Shown: one piece after another, positions 48,601 to 57,866 of the stretch
Layout of the letters: the number at the start of each line of letters is the position of its first letter
Numbering within the stretch: the first letter of the stretch is position 1
NCBI RefSeq assembly: GCF_000003815.2
Contig: NC_049997.1
Span: 12,080,459-12,144,458 of the forward strand
Reading direction: 5' to 3'
Length of the DNA stretch: 64,000 nucleotides
Source: Branchiostoma floridae
Taxonomy: Eukaryota; Chordata; Leptocardii; Amphioxiformes; Branchiostomatidae
The notes under the pieces: generated by a model
Database searches by the model: none
What the model was told of the DNA's origin: nothing
What the model saw: only the letters and a program-made list of their open reading frames with translations
Made by a program: the position numbers and the translations under genes

Positions 48601-49941
48601 CATTTTAGAAGGACCAACTACCAATTGTAACATTGTCAACAACAATCATAGTGATATGCTGCTTTTACCAGAAAGTATGTTCTCTGTCCCTATTATGAAA
48701 TCAATTTTTGTCCTGTTACATAGGAAGTCTGACTTACATGAATGGCATCTTCCACAAAGACAACAGCCTGCAACAGGATGTCTTCATCTGAAATAAGACA
48801 AAGAGGAGTCAAGTATGCATATAGGGAAAGCCATGTTACAAATGTCCGGATTAGAGCTGTGTACCTAAACAAATTTTAGGTACAGGTACAGGTACACAAG
48901 TTTAGGTACAGGTCCGGACTTGAACCTGTACCTGAACTACTTGTTCAAGTAAAAGTCGATCTTCAATAAGGATAGAAGCATGTTTGAACCAATAAAAACG
49001 TGTTTGTTATGGTAGACACATGATGCAACAAAAATTTGACCCTTACAAAATTGTTGTTTTTCCCTCACTGGGGCTCAGAGACTGCCATGGTAATTTCACA
49101 GTAATTTTATCTGTCAAAGTGGCCACCCTCTGACCTGTTATCCTGTCTGGCTTAATTGCACTAATTAGATACAGGTCCAGTATGGTACACCAGTGTTCCG
49201 GTATTTTGTACCTGTACCTAATTGACTGTACCGGTACTGTACCTGTACCTAATTGACTGTACCGGTTCTGTATCGGCACACTGTACTGGTACACAGCCCT
49301 AGTCCGGATCCCTTAAGCTCTAGAGGACCAGTCAGTTCCAGGAGGTCTGCAAGGAGCATGATTCATCCATTATCAGGACATTTCGACTCCTAGATGTTTT
49401 ACTCTCACCTGCACAATCGGTTGAGACTTAAGATTTTTACAAATCATTGTTTGTAGCTAAATTTTGTTGGGATATTGTTTGGGTTAGTATTAAAAAAAAG
49501 TTAAGCCCTTCCCGTGCCTGATGGCACATAGGGTGGCGCCCATCTCTGTTTCCTTAGCCCTGGGCCACACAACGCAATCACTACAGCAGGGGGCTAGTCC
49601 ACTGGTAGTGGTGTGTGTTCAACTTTCATACTCTTTCCCGAATGTTGAGTGCTAAGCAGAGAAAGCAGCATGTACCATTTTTATAGTCTTTGGTATGACT
49701 CGGCCGGGGATCGAACTCACAACCTCACGAACACTCTACCCACTAGGCCATTGCACCATTGGGTTAGTATTAGGGATGTCATTTGTATGCACTAGTACAG
49801 GTCTTCTTTTGTAACAATATCAGTCAGAAAAACTCTATAAATAGTATAATAGTCAATAGATATTAGTCCTGACACGTCAATTATAGCATCTAAAACAACA
49901 TACTTCTGACATGCATTTGAACAAGCAGCCTGTGTCGTACC

Positions 49942-49994
<53 letters not shown>

Positions 49995-52900
49995 ATAAGA
50001 CCACACAAAGGAAAAGAACATGCATGCCATGGTGGTTAAGAAAGTAACTACAAACCTTGCACGGACCCAGTTTGGGCAAACTGATCGGAGCCTACAGTTT
50101 CCAAGTCTCGCTCAAACATTGAGTCAATGTACCTCCTTTGCATGCTAGTGAAAATTCATGCACAGACCTCAGCTCGAAATTCTAAAACTAACGATCTTGG
50201 TTGAAGTTGCGTAGTAAGCAGTTCATGAACTTATTGATTCGAAGTCAAGAGTTGCTGAGTAGAAACTGAAATTCTTAAACAAAAACAGTTTAAGATTCAA
50301 ATAGTCTAATGTCAGCTGTTCAGTTCAAACCTTTCCATACTAAGTTACCTTGTGGCCACTACAGACATGTTTTACAGTTAAGTCAACAGCAAGAAAATGG
50401 TTAAGAGCTAAAGAGAGGGTGTAATTTTAAAGTGCTGACGTGACCACCCTACAACACTGCAGTAGTGACGTTATGTGTACTTTGTAGTCTGGGTGTTTGT
50501 AACTGATTGAACCATAGTTAAATATTAACCCTAGAAGTGTCAGGCAAATTTGCATGTGTATCAGAAGCAACCAAGAGAATGTATTAGAAAGGATAATCTA
50601 ATCAGCACTGATATTTCTTTTGTTTAACAGCTAATTTCATTAAAGTATTTTCTTAATCATTTTTAAGGTGCTAAGATCAGTGTGCTAGAGCACTGAGTTA
50701 CTCAATGACCAAACAATTCAAACAAGACAATCAGAAATACTAGTAGTTGACATAGAGAATGTAGAACAAATGCTCTTTTAACTAGGTATAATTTACTTTC
50801 CCTAACTCAAGTACTTAGCACTTATATATAATTAGCTTTACTTTAACTTTTACTTTACTTAACTCAAACCTGCCCAAGAAGACCACTCAGGGAAGTGTAT
50901 AGATTCTGGTCTACATGGACAGGTGGTCACTAAAGAAGGGATTCTAAATCAGGGCTCGAAATACTTTTTTCTGCTACTGCACTGGTGAAGGTAACATGAA
51001 AATTACCTGCACCAGACAATTTACTGCACCATATGGGTTAAGGAAGTATGGATCGTACTAAAATTGTTCAGGAACCATTGCTATTTTTTCTTTTATAGTA
51101 CAATGTATTATACTTTATTGGTGGTAGCAGCCAATGCAGCTAAGAACATTATCCACATGCACGTACATCATTTATGTATAAAACCCAGTATATGGACCAG
51201 TGAAGGTTAGGTGCAGGTTATAGGTGCAGATAGACACCAGATATACCTGCACAGAACCAATTTTACCTGCACTAACCTGCATATGCAAGTGGTATTTCAA
51301 GCCCTGTGAATGTTTGTGTGGATTGGAAAAAATTTAAAAAATAGCTAAATAAGGGACCGCCAAAAAGTGGTACCAATAGCCAGGGGGGGAACGGGTTTTC
51401 TGCGCGTTAAAAATCTGCGCGCGCGTTAAAAATCTGCGCGTTAAAAAATTAAGTTGTGCATTGAGAAATTCTTATGCAGAAAAATGTGACCCCATTATAT
51501 GACTTTACATCTGTTACCTGAATTTTTGGTTTGAAAAGCCCCTAATTTTTAGGTCCCTTGGGAATAGGCTAATTTGCATATCCAGAACATTTCAAAATCA
51601 CTTGAATTAGACACAAATACATGGAAAAATTACTAGTGTGAGGCTTTATATCATAAGATATAACTGCTTGAGGCTTCTTTCCATTCTACAAGCTTCATTT
51701 GCGGCATTTAACGCCCCGTNNNNNNNNNNNNNNNNNNNNNNNNNNNNNNNNNNNNNNNNNNNNNNNNNNNNNNNNNNNNNNNNNNNNNNNNNNNNNNNNN
51801 NNNNNNNNNNNNNNNNNNNGACTCAGTATGGAACACATCCATCCAGATACAGAAATTAGCTTGTGCATAGCAGTCATGTACAAAACTTTATCAGCTGTAG
51901 TAAGCCTGGATACCATTCACTATGGCTAATGCGAGCTCATTCTTTTTGCTTGCTTGAACAGAAATAAGCCAGGGGCAACAGTGGAGGCTTGTACCTAGGC
52001 TATGCTACAGTGATGTTTCACTGAATTTCACTGAATATCAAAACTGACCAAATGCAAGCTCAGAGAATGGCACACATTGGGTTACTAGGGTAGTCTTCTG
52101 AAAATTACATTAAATTTTGGTACACAGAAATACACACCCTACAGTGGCTTACATGTAACTACATATAGATGGAAATGTAAAAGACTACTACTACAAAGAA
52201 GACTGTAACATGTATGGTTCTGGTGTTGTCAGTTTATTGTTCTGAATGTGTAAAGTAAATGTTAAATATCATTGGTCAAAATTGTCCGTATGGAATCTTT
52301 CGTATGTGTCTTTTGGGCTGCAAAGTCTATACACTATTTTTAACCAAATATACAAATGTAAATAGATGTTTCAAGAAGCAAGCATGGGGATTAGGAAAGA
52401 ATAATATGTTATTGTGTTTTGAAAATTGATACTAGCACAACTCTTTGAAGCCCACTAGTACTGCTTCATCCAACACTTCTAGTTTGGCATTAACTTTGAT
52501 ATGAATTTTTTTTTTTTTCAGATTGTAGGCATAGTAGTTGCAACTGGCAACAACAGAACTAGAAGTCATGTTTTCCTACAACTTCCTAAATCGAATGCAC
52601 TTGAGAAGTCACAAAAATATTTCTGTCAAAAACACTTATGTTGCATATTCCGTCAAAAAGAATTTGTTGCATAATTCCTGTCATTTTTCTGTAATCCACT
52701 TTTTCTACATGTAATTCACAAGCTTGGCTATACTTTCCAAGATAGGTTAACTACCAAACATGAATCACGTTATAGGGCATTAATGCTGTAACTTAGACCA
52801 CAGCAAGTTAATTTTATGGATGACATCCTCTGCAGAGTGCAAAAATAATGAAGTAGCACAAAAAAACAAGAAGGATAAAAAAAGCAAGTTGGCTAGATTT

Positions 52901-55900
52901 TTTGAATAGACACCATAGACGTCGTAACAAGATTTGAAATGACAAAACATGGCATCACAACTAACAACGCACTCATTCCTGTATTCAAGAAGTGAACTAA
53001 AAGCGATACTATTGTAGTATACTGGTATCACTTTGCCAAGTGACAACTACATTCATGCTTTCCATGTTGGTGGCACTCTTACAACTATCCAACAAGTTTC
53101 ACTTCTGTAACTATAGTCATGGCTACCTCCCTAGTGTCACTTCTACAAGTATAAGTTATTAGGCAACAACACGTTTGTCCATTTTGGTCTATTTGACCAT
53201 CCCCGAAGAGGAAAAAAAATCTTTTTTTTTTTTTTTCTGAAATCAGGCGAAAATTAATGAGCGCGCTGATGTCATCCACAAAATTTACTTTCCGTGGCCT
53301 TAGAGCATAATTTAGAATATCACACTGATAAATCGAAGAAGATAACACTGAAACTGACAAAGGCAAATGAAAAAAGTTTTGCATGTCCTGCTGTTCACCC
53401 CTTGAAAAAAGTGCACAACTGGTTTTGCATGTGCACATGAGAGTAGTGGGCGGAGCCATGTAGGGACCTTCAACATGATACGGTTGACCTTTGACCTGTC
53501 ATGGATACGCAGTGACACGACCGCGCGGTCACTTCTCGATTTGGACATTACGTTCTGTTTGTCAGAGCGGGTTCGGCTCGGTATCAGGCACAGTTTTCCA
53601 GAGGTCTACTGATTCTCTACTGCATCTTATCACCAGGTAATGTTACGTTTTGCTATATTCAGTCACACTCGTTATAGAAGAATGGTCAACGACAGATTGA
53701 CAAACGCATGTGAGGTGTGGAACAGATATATACCGAACGCATTCAGGAGGTCCCTCATAACGCAAGGGCCGGTTGTAGTTCTAGATGTGTTGCCGATATA
53801 CCAAGGAGGTCCTAGTCAACTTTGGTATATACGTAGCTTAAAGCATGAGAATATGATGTCTACAAAGTACACGAGCTTTTTCTGGAACACGGTCGCGTGG
53901 TACAGGATTGAATTTCCCATATTATTACACAGCTACTGTTCTGAGGGTGCGATTATCGTATTAGTTACGGTGCTATGGACACAATCCTTGTTTGTGTTCA
54001 TTCCCGTAGATTTCCTGTATTCATCTCACGTCACCCAGCCTATCAACGATGTTATGCATGCAACAGTCATGTGGAACATTCTGTCGATCAGTGTATCCTC
54101 GGTGACAGCCTGAACATTGGTCCGCTCGGGTGGACTTTGAATTTTTGCTGGTGCGTAGCACCACCTCTGAGACGGGAGAAGCGGGTCTTTCAATGGATCA
54201 AGCCCTTCCTGTCTTATCCTTTACTGCCGCAAGCCTTTTAAACCTACCTTCATGGCATGAGCAGTTGTGGCCATCGTAGTAGTTAAAATCTAGCTATATC
54301 AAACTCAAATATACTTATATGGTCATATTTATCGGAGTAGAGCAGTACATAATCAAGCTTATCAAGTTAAAATTTTGTGTCAGCTTTTCACAAACTATAG
54401 TACAAATTGATTTCTTGTTGTAGTAGTAGTTGTTGTCCTCGTTTAACGTCTATTATTTCGCTAGACGTGGCCTCTTGGTGCTGAGTAACACATGGTTTGC
54501 ATTTGAGTCAATAGTCTCTCTTGGTATTTAACTCTTGGTTCCTTGTGCTTGAGAGTTGCTGGAGGAGTTTCTAGGAGAGTACGTCGAAACGGTGTGTACT
54601 CTCAATGTACTGGGAGAAGGCCATGTACATCTGTTTGTTGATTCCTTCTGAGAGGTCTTCTCTCATTCCAGCAAGCGTAGTGATGTCCGTGTCTCTGCTG
54701 TCCTCTGCTGTGTTGTATGTCTCATATATATTCTCCACTTCTAGCAGCATGTGTTGTCTTTCCTTTTCGTAGCGAGGGCAGTGGTACAGGAAGTGGTTGG
54801 TGGTCTCCACAGCGCCGCAGTTTGTGCAGCTAGGTGAGATTTCAGGGTTCATCCAGTTTTGATAGGAGTTGAGTCTGGTATGGCCGCTCACTAGCTGGTT
54901 GATGATGACTTGTGTGCTTCTTCTTCCAAGTGTTTGTCCTTTCTTCTTCATGTTGGTGGCAATTTTCTGCATGTGTTGGCTTCTTGTGTTCAGCTTGGTC
55001 CTTCTGTTCCATCTCTCGTGTGCTTGTGACTCAATGTGTTTCATGGCTTGCTGTTTTGTCCAGGATGTGTAGTTCTGGCAGTTCCTTGCTTCCTCTGCTG
55101 CTAGCTTAGCTTCCTTGTCAGCAATTTCATTTCCAGGAATACCCATGTGTCCTGGGCACCAGGTGATCTGTATGGTGTGGCCTTTAGATTTAAGTGTGCT
55201 GAGTTTGCTTCTGAGTGTGTTTATCAGGCTGTTGTAGGCTTCCACTTGTTGCACCCCTGTGACGGTTTCAATCGCTGCCTTGCAGTCGCAGAGGAGGAGT
55301 ATCTTGTTTGATGTGGTCGGTCTTCTGGTGATGGTGTCTATGGCTAGGTGTAGTCCCTCGAGTTCCCCTTCGTAGTTATTTGATTTGCTGGCTACCGGTT
55401 TGCGTACAGCGAAAGGCTCCGTGGTTCCCCACTTTTCGTACACTACTGCAGCACAACCGGTGGGCCCAGGGTTCCCAAGGGCCGAGCCGTCAGTGAAGAT
55501 GACTGTGGTGGGTACATTGTCGTCTGTGATGTCTTGTAGTATGGTCAGGATTTCTTCTCGTGCCTTGTCTTTACCCCCTGTGGTGATGGTTGTAGCTGTA
55601 AAGGACCCAGTGATGCTGCCCATGGTGAACGGAGGAAGTCTTGAGTCGTAGTATGGCTCTTTGTCCACCATGCTTTCTTCCATCTCGCCCTTCATTTCGT
55701 TGAGTCTGGTCTGTAGCAGATGAAGCGGAGTTCCGATGTGGATGTCTGTCTTGTGTGAGTTCATGTTTGTGATGGCGTCGAAGATGGGATTTCCCGTGTG
55801 TTTGGACTTCATTCTTAGGTAGCTTTGTGCCTGTCTGCAAGTGAGATGGATGTCAATAGGTGGGATGCCGGCTAACGATTCCAGGGCCTCAGTGCTTGTT

Positions 55901-57732
55901 CTCTCGAGACATCCAGTAGCAGTGAGTAGTGCCTGTCTCTGTATAGGAGAGTAAGCCTTCTCCAGTCTGTCTTTGGCAGCGATGGTGCATTCAGTAGCAT
56001 AGTCTAGGATGGGTCTGACCAGAGTTGTGTACAGCAGGATGTGGGCTTGTTGAGAGGGATTCTTCTTAGCTTGTGTGACCTTGCTTACAGCTTTCAGGGC
56101 TCTGAAAGCCTTCGCCTTTGTCGTCGTGATGTGTTTGTCGTAGGAGAGTTGTTGGTCTAGTGTGACTCCTACAAGCTTGAAGTTGTCAACCACTTCAATG
56201 CTCTTGTTGTCAACTGTCAAGTCCTCTATCTCTATGTTATCTGCTTGTGGAGGGGGAAATATCATGGCTTTAGTTTTGCTCTGTTGGATCTTCATGTTCC
56301 AGAGTGGGCACCAGCTAAGGATGACTTTGGAGATGCCAGCCTCTACCTCTTCCTTTACTGATTGGATATCTTCCCCAGACGACCAGCCTGCTCCGTCATC
56401 TGCGTACTGGAAGTTATCAAGGTTGGTGTCTGTGTATGCGTCAGCTGTGTATAGGTTGCAGAGTGTTGTAGATAGTACCGCCCCTTGGGGGATGCCGACT
56501 TTACTCTGTTGTGGAGGTGTTGTTATTGAGTTGATCCTGTAGCTGGCTTCTCTGTCTTTGAGGAAGGAGCTTAGATAACACAGCATCCTTCCTTTGATGC
56601 CTCTGGTGATGAGCTTGTACAGCAGGCCCTCCTGCCAGACCCGATCGAAGCAGGCTTCGTAGTCTGCGAAGACTGCTATTGTTGTTTTGTTTTGCCTCCA
56701 GCCTTCTGTGATATCTTGAGTGAGTCTGAGTACACCATGTGAAGCAGTCCTGTGTCTTCTATAGGCTTCTTGGGTGTGGGAGAAGTGGTTGTTGACTTCA
56801 GCCCACCATGTCAGTCGGTTGTTGATCACTCTTTCCATGATTTTTCCTATTACACTGGATAGGGTGATGGGACGGTAGGATTTGATCAGGTTGTAGTTGT
56901 CTTTGCCGGGCTTGCGTATAAGGACTTTGGTGTCTTGCTTCATTTGTGTAGGTAGTTCGCCATGCCTCCATATGGATTGTATCAAGAAATGTAGTGCTTC
57001 TGTGAGTGCCTTTCCTCCTTTCTTAATCATGACGGGGAGGATGCCTTCGATGGGGCTAGGAGCTGAGTTACAATTCATCTTCCCAATTGCTGCTTCTACT
57101 TCTTCCAGTTCTAGGTCATAGTTCAGGGGGTCTTCCTGATCGTCATCTTCTTTGACTGCTTCTGTCTGGTGTTTGATGGATGTTTCCACTGCGTGTGAGA
57201 CGTTGTGTTTCCAGTGTGAGAGATCTGTATTCATTTCAACTTCAGATGGGGCGAAGGTGTCAGTAGCAACCTGTGCGATCTCTTGGTCAGATGTGGCAAT
57301 ATCTCCATTGGCTAGATTCAATGGCTGTACGACAGATTTTGCGTTATTGTTCAGGTGGGTTTTGATGGTTTTCCAGAAAGATTGAGGTTTTTTGGGGTCC
57401 ATGCTCTTTAGTTGTGCCTCCCAGTGTTTGCTTTGTGCGTCTTCATCCATCTGTGCAAGGGTTTCTTTTTCCTTCAGGTACTTGTTGAGGTTGTGCGTAT
57501 CTCGTCTTCTGCGGAATTTTCTCAATGCAGTTTTTGTGACCTTCATTTGTTCCTCAAGTGCAGGTGTCCAATGTCCTTTACTGTGTGTGGTTATGGTCAA
57601 AAATAAACATGATTTGCCATACTTACCATCTTCTTCGGGATACAGCTCTTGCGCCGCTGCGGTTTTGGCGTGAGAATTACCCTGAATACAGCTCGAGGAA
57701 GCCGTCAATGGTTCAGTTTCAGATCCCTCCAT
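44854..57732 (-). CDS. TPCN2: Two-pore channel 2 (endolysosomal cation channel)
   Basis: Endolysosomal cation channel with two six-helix domains; the family is gated by PI(3,5)P2 and NAADP. Exons: 50143-50056, 48787-48738, 48394-47217, 46801-46678, 45981-45869 and 45631-44854 (stop). All junctions are GT-AG and in phase, giving 776 codons; human TPC2 has 752 residues. Domain I starts at YRSIHHRVDPWSLRLY. Its filter is LLTTANNPDV (about residues 288-297), and S6 ends MMTAVIYNQFRGYL with the conserved phosphoinositide-contact Arg (about 336). The domain II filter is MVVNNW. These match TPC2 rather than TPC1 by memory of the families. The model starting at 50143 has an in-frame stop upstream. 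A probable earlier first exon lies at 57732-57627, but its phase needs one more unseen exon. The retrotransposon at 54.4-57.6 kb and a 100-N gap are in this interval. Confidence 0.9.
46400..46660 (+). mobile_element. LINE 3' end fragment
   Basis: The sequence TGTACTTAGCCCAGGGTGGC followed by AAAAATGTGCAATAAAG and a short (TTCTTCAAT) tail is a typical L2/CR1-like terminus. The 5' limit is not clear. Lies in a TPCN2 intron in antisense orientation. Confidence 0.45.
46955..47135. mobile_element. Fold-back MITE, relative of 25556-25779
   Basis: Ends TAGTACAAT / AATTTGTACTA. Inner inverse blocks ACGGATCAAATTTTCAA / TTGAAATTTGATCCGT and ATGGCGACAGTGG. Lies in a TPCN2 intron. Confidence 0.75.
47217..48394 (-). 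CDS. TPCN2: TPCN2 large exon: domain I and inter-domain linker
   Basis: A single 1178-nt exon carries the whole first channel domain, from YRSIHHRVD through S1-S6 and the pore, and the linker up to PPLPAFR. Acceptor CCTTTCCAG, donor CAG|GTATGG, phase 0 in and phase 2 out. In the S4-S5 linker it reads LQNSSLMKKTVNCIKRTLPE. The two Lys known to contact PI(3,5)P2 in human TPC2 are kept, but the third (human K207) is Asn. Confidence 0.92.
48852..49301. mobile_element. hAT-like element with GTACAGGTACC minisatellite core
   Basis: The ends are TAGAGCTGTGTACC and GGTACACAGCCCTA. Perfect 8-bp duplications GTCCGGAT flank it (48844-48851, 49302-49309), the size typical of hAT. The interior consists largely of direct and inverse TACAGGTAC words. 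Lies in a TPCN2 intron. Confidence 0.88.
49493..49758 (-). mobile_element. tRNA-derived SINE, single-head copy, 14-bp target duplication
   Basis: TTGGGTTAGTATTA flanks both sides (49479-49492, 49759-49772). Reading the minus strand, it has A-box TGGCCTAGTGGG, B-box GAGTTCGATCCCC, body and A/T-rich end as in 18003-18290. It lacks the first head present in the 17860 copy. Confidence 0.88.
49945..49988. repeat. (TA)n microsatellite
   Basis: About 22 uninterrupted TA dinucleotides in the TPCN2 intron, 68 bp downstream (gene sense) of the N-terminal exon donor. Confidence 0.95.
50056..50143 (-). CDS. TPCN2: TPCN2 N-terminal exon
   Basis: It encodes MQRRYIDSMFERDLETVGSD and nine more codons, ending CAA G|GTTTGT. 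The leftover G plus AT of the next exon gives Asp, then EDILLQAVVFVEDAIH, which matches the family's QAVVFIEDAI. An in-frame TGA 15 nt upstream supports a start here, or else an acceptor (CACTAG) just before the ATG. Confidence 0.7.
50144..50949. other. TPCN2 intron sequence, nothing recognised
   Basis: AT-rich. A search by eye for the missing exon (length 1 modulo 3, CAG acceptor and GT donor on the minus strand) found no convincing candidate. Decayed GACCACT-type repeat words lie at 50870-50940. Confidence 0.35.
50950..51306. mobile_element. hAT-like MITE with CAGGGCTCGAAATA ends
   Basis: The left end is CAGGGCTCGAAATAC and the right end GGTATTTCAAGCCCTG (inverse). The flanks TAAAT / TGAAT may be a decayed 5-bp duplication. 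The interior is rich in ACCTGCAC words, in the same style as 31399-31689 (ACTTGCCC words). Confidence 0.75.
51720..51819. other. Assembly gap (100 N)
   Basis: Exactly 100 N, the usual placeholder for unknown gap length. Real missing sequence, including a TPCN2 exon, could be here. Confidence 1.
51820..53459. other. TPCN2 intron, unassigned
   Basis: AT-rich with T and A homopolymers. No exon or clear transposon boundary was seen. Confidence 0.35.
53640..54113 (+). other. Open frame of 157 codons, doubtful
   Basis: An uninterrupted plus-strand frame, not recognised. A donor-like CACCAG|GTAATG sits just at its start, so the ATG would fall inside an intron if that donor were used. A second frame (53975-54238) overlaps it and carries CYACNSHVEHSVDQC, which resembles but does not match a CCHC knuckle. 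This may be a decayed retroelement piece. The context is antisense to TPCN2. Confidence 0.15.
54413..57620 (-). mobile_element. Non-LTR retrotransposon, 5'-truncated, RNase H-bearing
   Basis: The minus-strand element ends with GACGTTAAACGAGGACAACA and a short CTA/CAA repeat tail (about 54413-54440). The stop codon is at 54571. Its 5' limit is near 57540-57620, just downstream of a host splice donor, and the endonuclease domain is missing. The open frame shows no internal stop, so the insertion is likely young. RNase H downstream of RT points to the I-like group of non-LTR elements; the precise clade is not decided. Confidence 0.85.
54571..57732 (-). CDS. RT-RNase H polyprotein frame fused in phase to a host exon
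   Basis: The frame is 1053 codons. Residues 1-35 (MEGSETEPLTASSS...) are probably TPCN2 exon 1. The host donor GATG|GTAAGTATGG lies at codon 36. Recognisable element sequence starts near residue 54 (HWTPALEEQMKVTKTALRKF), the region that follows the lost endonuclease. RT motifs: A at 355-363 (FADYEACFD), B at 413-421 (GIPQGAVLS), C YADD at 443-446. RNase H has D748 (FTDGS), E790, D816 and D872, the full catalytic set. A C-x2-C-x7-H-x4-C finger lies at 969-985. The RT looks intact. Without endonuclease the element should not insert on its own by target-primed transcription. Normal splicing from the exon 1 donor would remove everything after codon 35. Confidence 0.85.
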   Translation of the reverse strand: MEGSETEPLTASSSCIQGNSHAKTAAAQELYPEEDGKYGKSCLFLTITTHSKGHWTPALEEQMKVTKTALRKFRRRRDTHNLNKYLKEKETLAQMDEDAQSKHWEAQLKSMDPKKPQSFWKTIKTHLNNNAKSVVQPLNLANGDIATSDQEIAQVATDTFAPSEVEMNTDLSHWKHNVSHAVETSIKHQTEAVKEDDDQEDPLNYDLELEEVEAAIGKMNCNSAPSPIEGILPVMIKKGGKALTEALHFLIQSIWRHGELPTQMKQDTKVLIRKPGKDNYNLIKSYRPITLSSVIGKIMERVINNRLTWWAEVNNHFSHTQEAYRRHRTASHGVLRLTQDITEGWRQNKTTIAVFADYEACFDRVWQEGLLYKLITRGIKGRMLCYLSSFLKDREASYRINSITTPPQQSKVGIPQGAVLSTTLCNLYTADAYTDTNLDNFQYADDGAGWSSGEDIQSVKEEVEAGISKVILSWCPLWNMKIQQSKTKAMIFPPPQADNIEIEDLTVDNKSIEVVDNFKLVGVTLDQQLSYDKHITTTKAKAFRALKAVSKVTQAKKNPSQQAHILLYTTLVRPILDYATECTIAAKDRLEKAYSPIQRQALLTATGCLERTSTEALESLAGIPPIDIHLTCRQAQSYLRMKSKHTGNPIFDAITNMNSHKTDIHIGTPLHLLQTRLNEMKGEMEESMVDKEPYYDSRLPPFTMGSITGSFTATTITTGGKDKAREEILTILQDITDDNVPTTVIFTDGSALGNPGPTGCAAVVYEKWGTTEPFAVRKPVASKSNNYEGELEGLHLAIDTITRRPTTSNKILLLCDCKAAIETVTGVQQVEAYNSLINTLRSKLSTLKSKGHTIQITWCPGHMGIPGNEIADKEAKLAAEEARNCQNYTSWTKQQAMKHIESQAHERWNRRTKLNTRSQHMQKIATNMKKKGQTLGRRSTQVIINQLVSGHTRLNSYQNWMNPEISPSCTNCGAVETTNHFLYHCPRYEKERQHMLLEVENIYETYNTAEDSRDTDITTLAGMREDLSEGINKQMYMAFSQYIESTHRFDVLS
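57627..57732 (-). CDS. TPCN2: Probable TPCN2 exon 1 (or a separate host first exon)
   Basis: ATG at 57732, 35 codons plus one base, then a near-perfect donor ATG|GTAAGTATGG. The peptide starts MEGSETEPLTAS, similar in style to the acidic EPLL start of human TPC2 (MAEPQAESEPLLGG). Promoter-like YY1 and E-box sites lie about 110-130 bp upstream. It ends in phase 1, whereas the exon at 50143-50056 could only accept phase 2, so an exon between them is missing or the link is wrong. Confidence 0.5.
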
Positions 57733-57839
57733 GTCTTCTAATTCTAATAACTAAAATACACCGGTTACTGTTCCATTAGATGCGCCAAAAACAAGTTTAA
57801 ACTGTGTAAAAACGTGAGACAACTTTAAAAAACGTCAAA

Positions 57840-57866
57840 TTTCCGCCATGTTGGATCACGTGGTAG
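57840..57866 (-). promoter_or_regulatory. Candidate TPCN2 promoter: YY1 and TFEB-type E-box
   Basis: CCGCCATGTTGG at 57843-57854 is a close YY1 match (minus strand CCAACATGGCGG), and TCACGTGG follows at 57856-57863. TCACGTG is the core of the CLEAR element used by TFEB/MITF at lysosomal genes. Both lie about 110-130 bp before the exon 1 ATG. The assignment rests on short motifs and position. Confidence 0.45.

Noticed and set aside
53975-54241. Zinc-knuckle-like CYACNSHVEHSVDQC in an 88-codon frame
   Set aside because: Spacing is C-x2-C-x5-H-x4-C rather than the retroviral/retroelement C-x2-C-x4-H-x4-C, and it is the only such motif.
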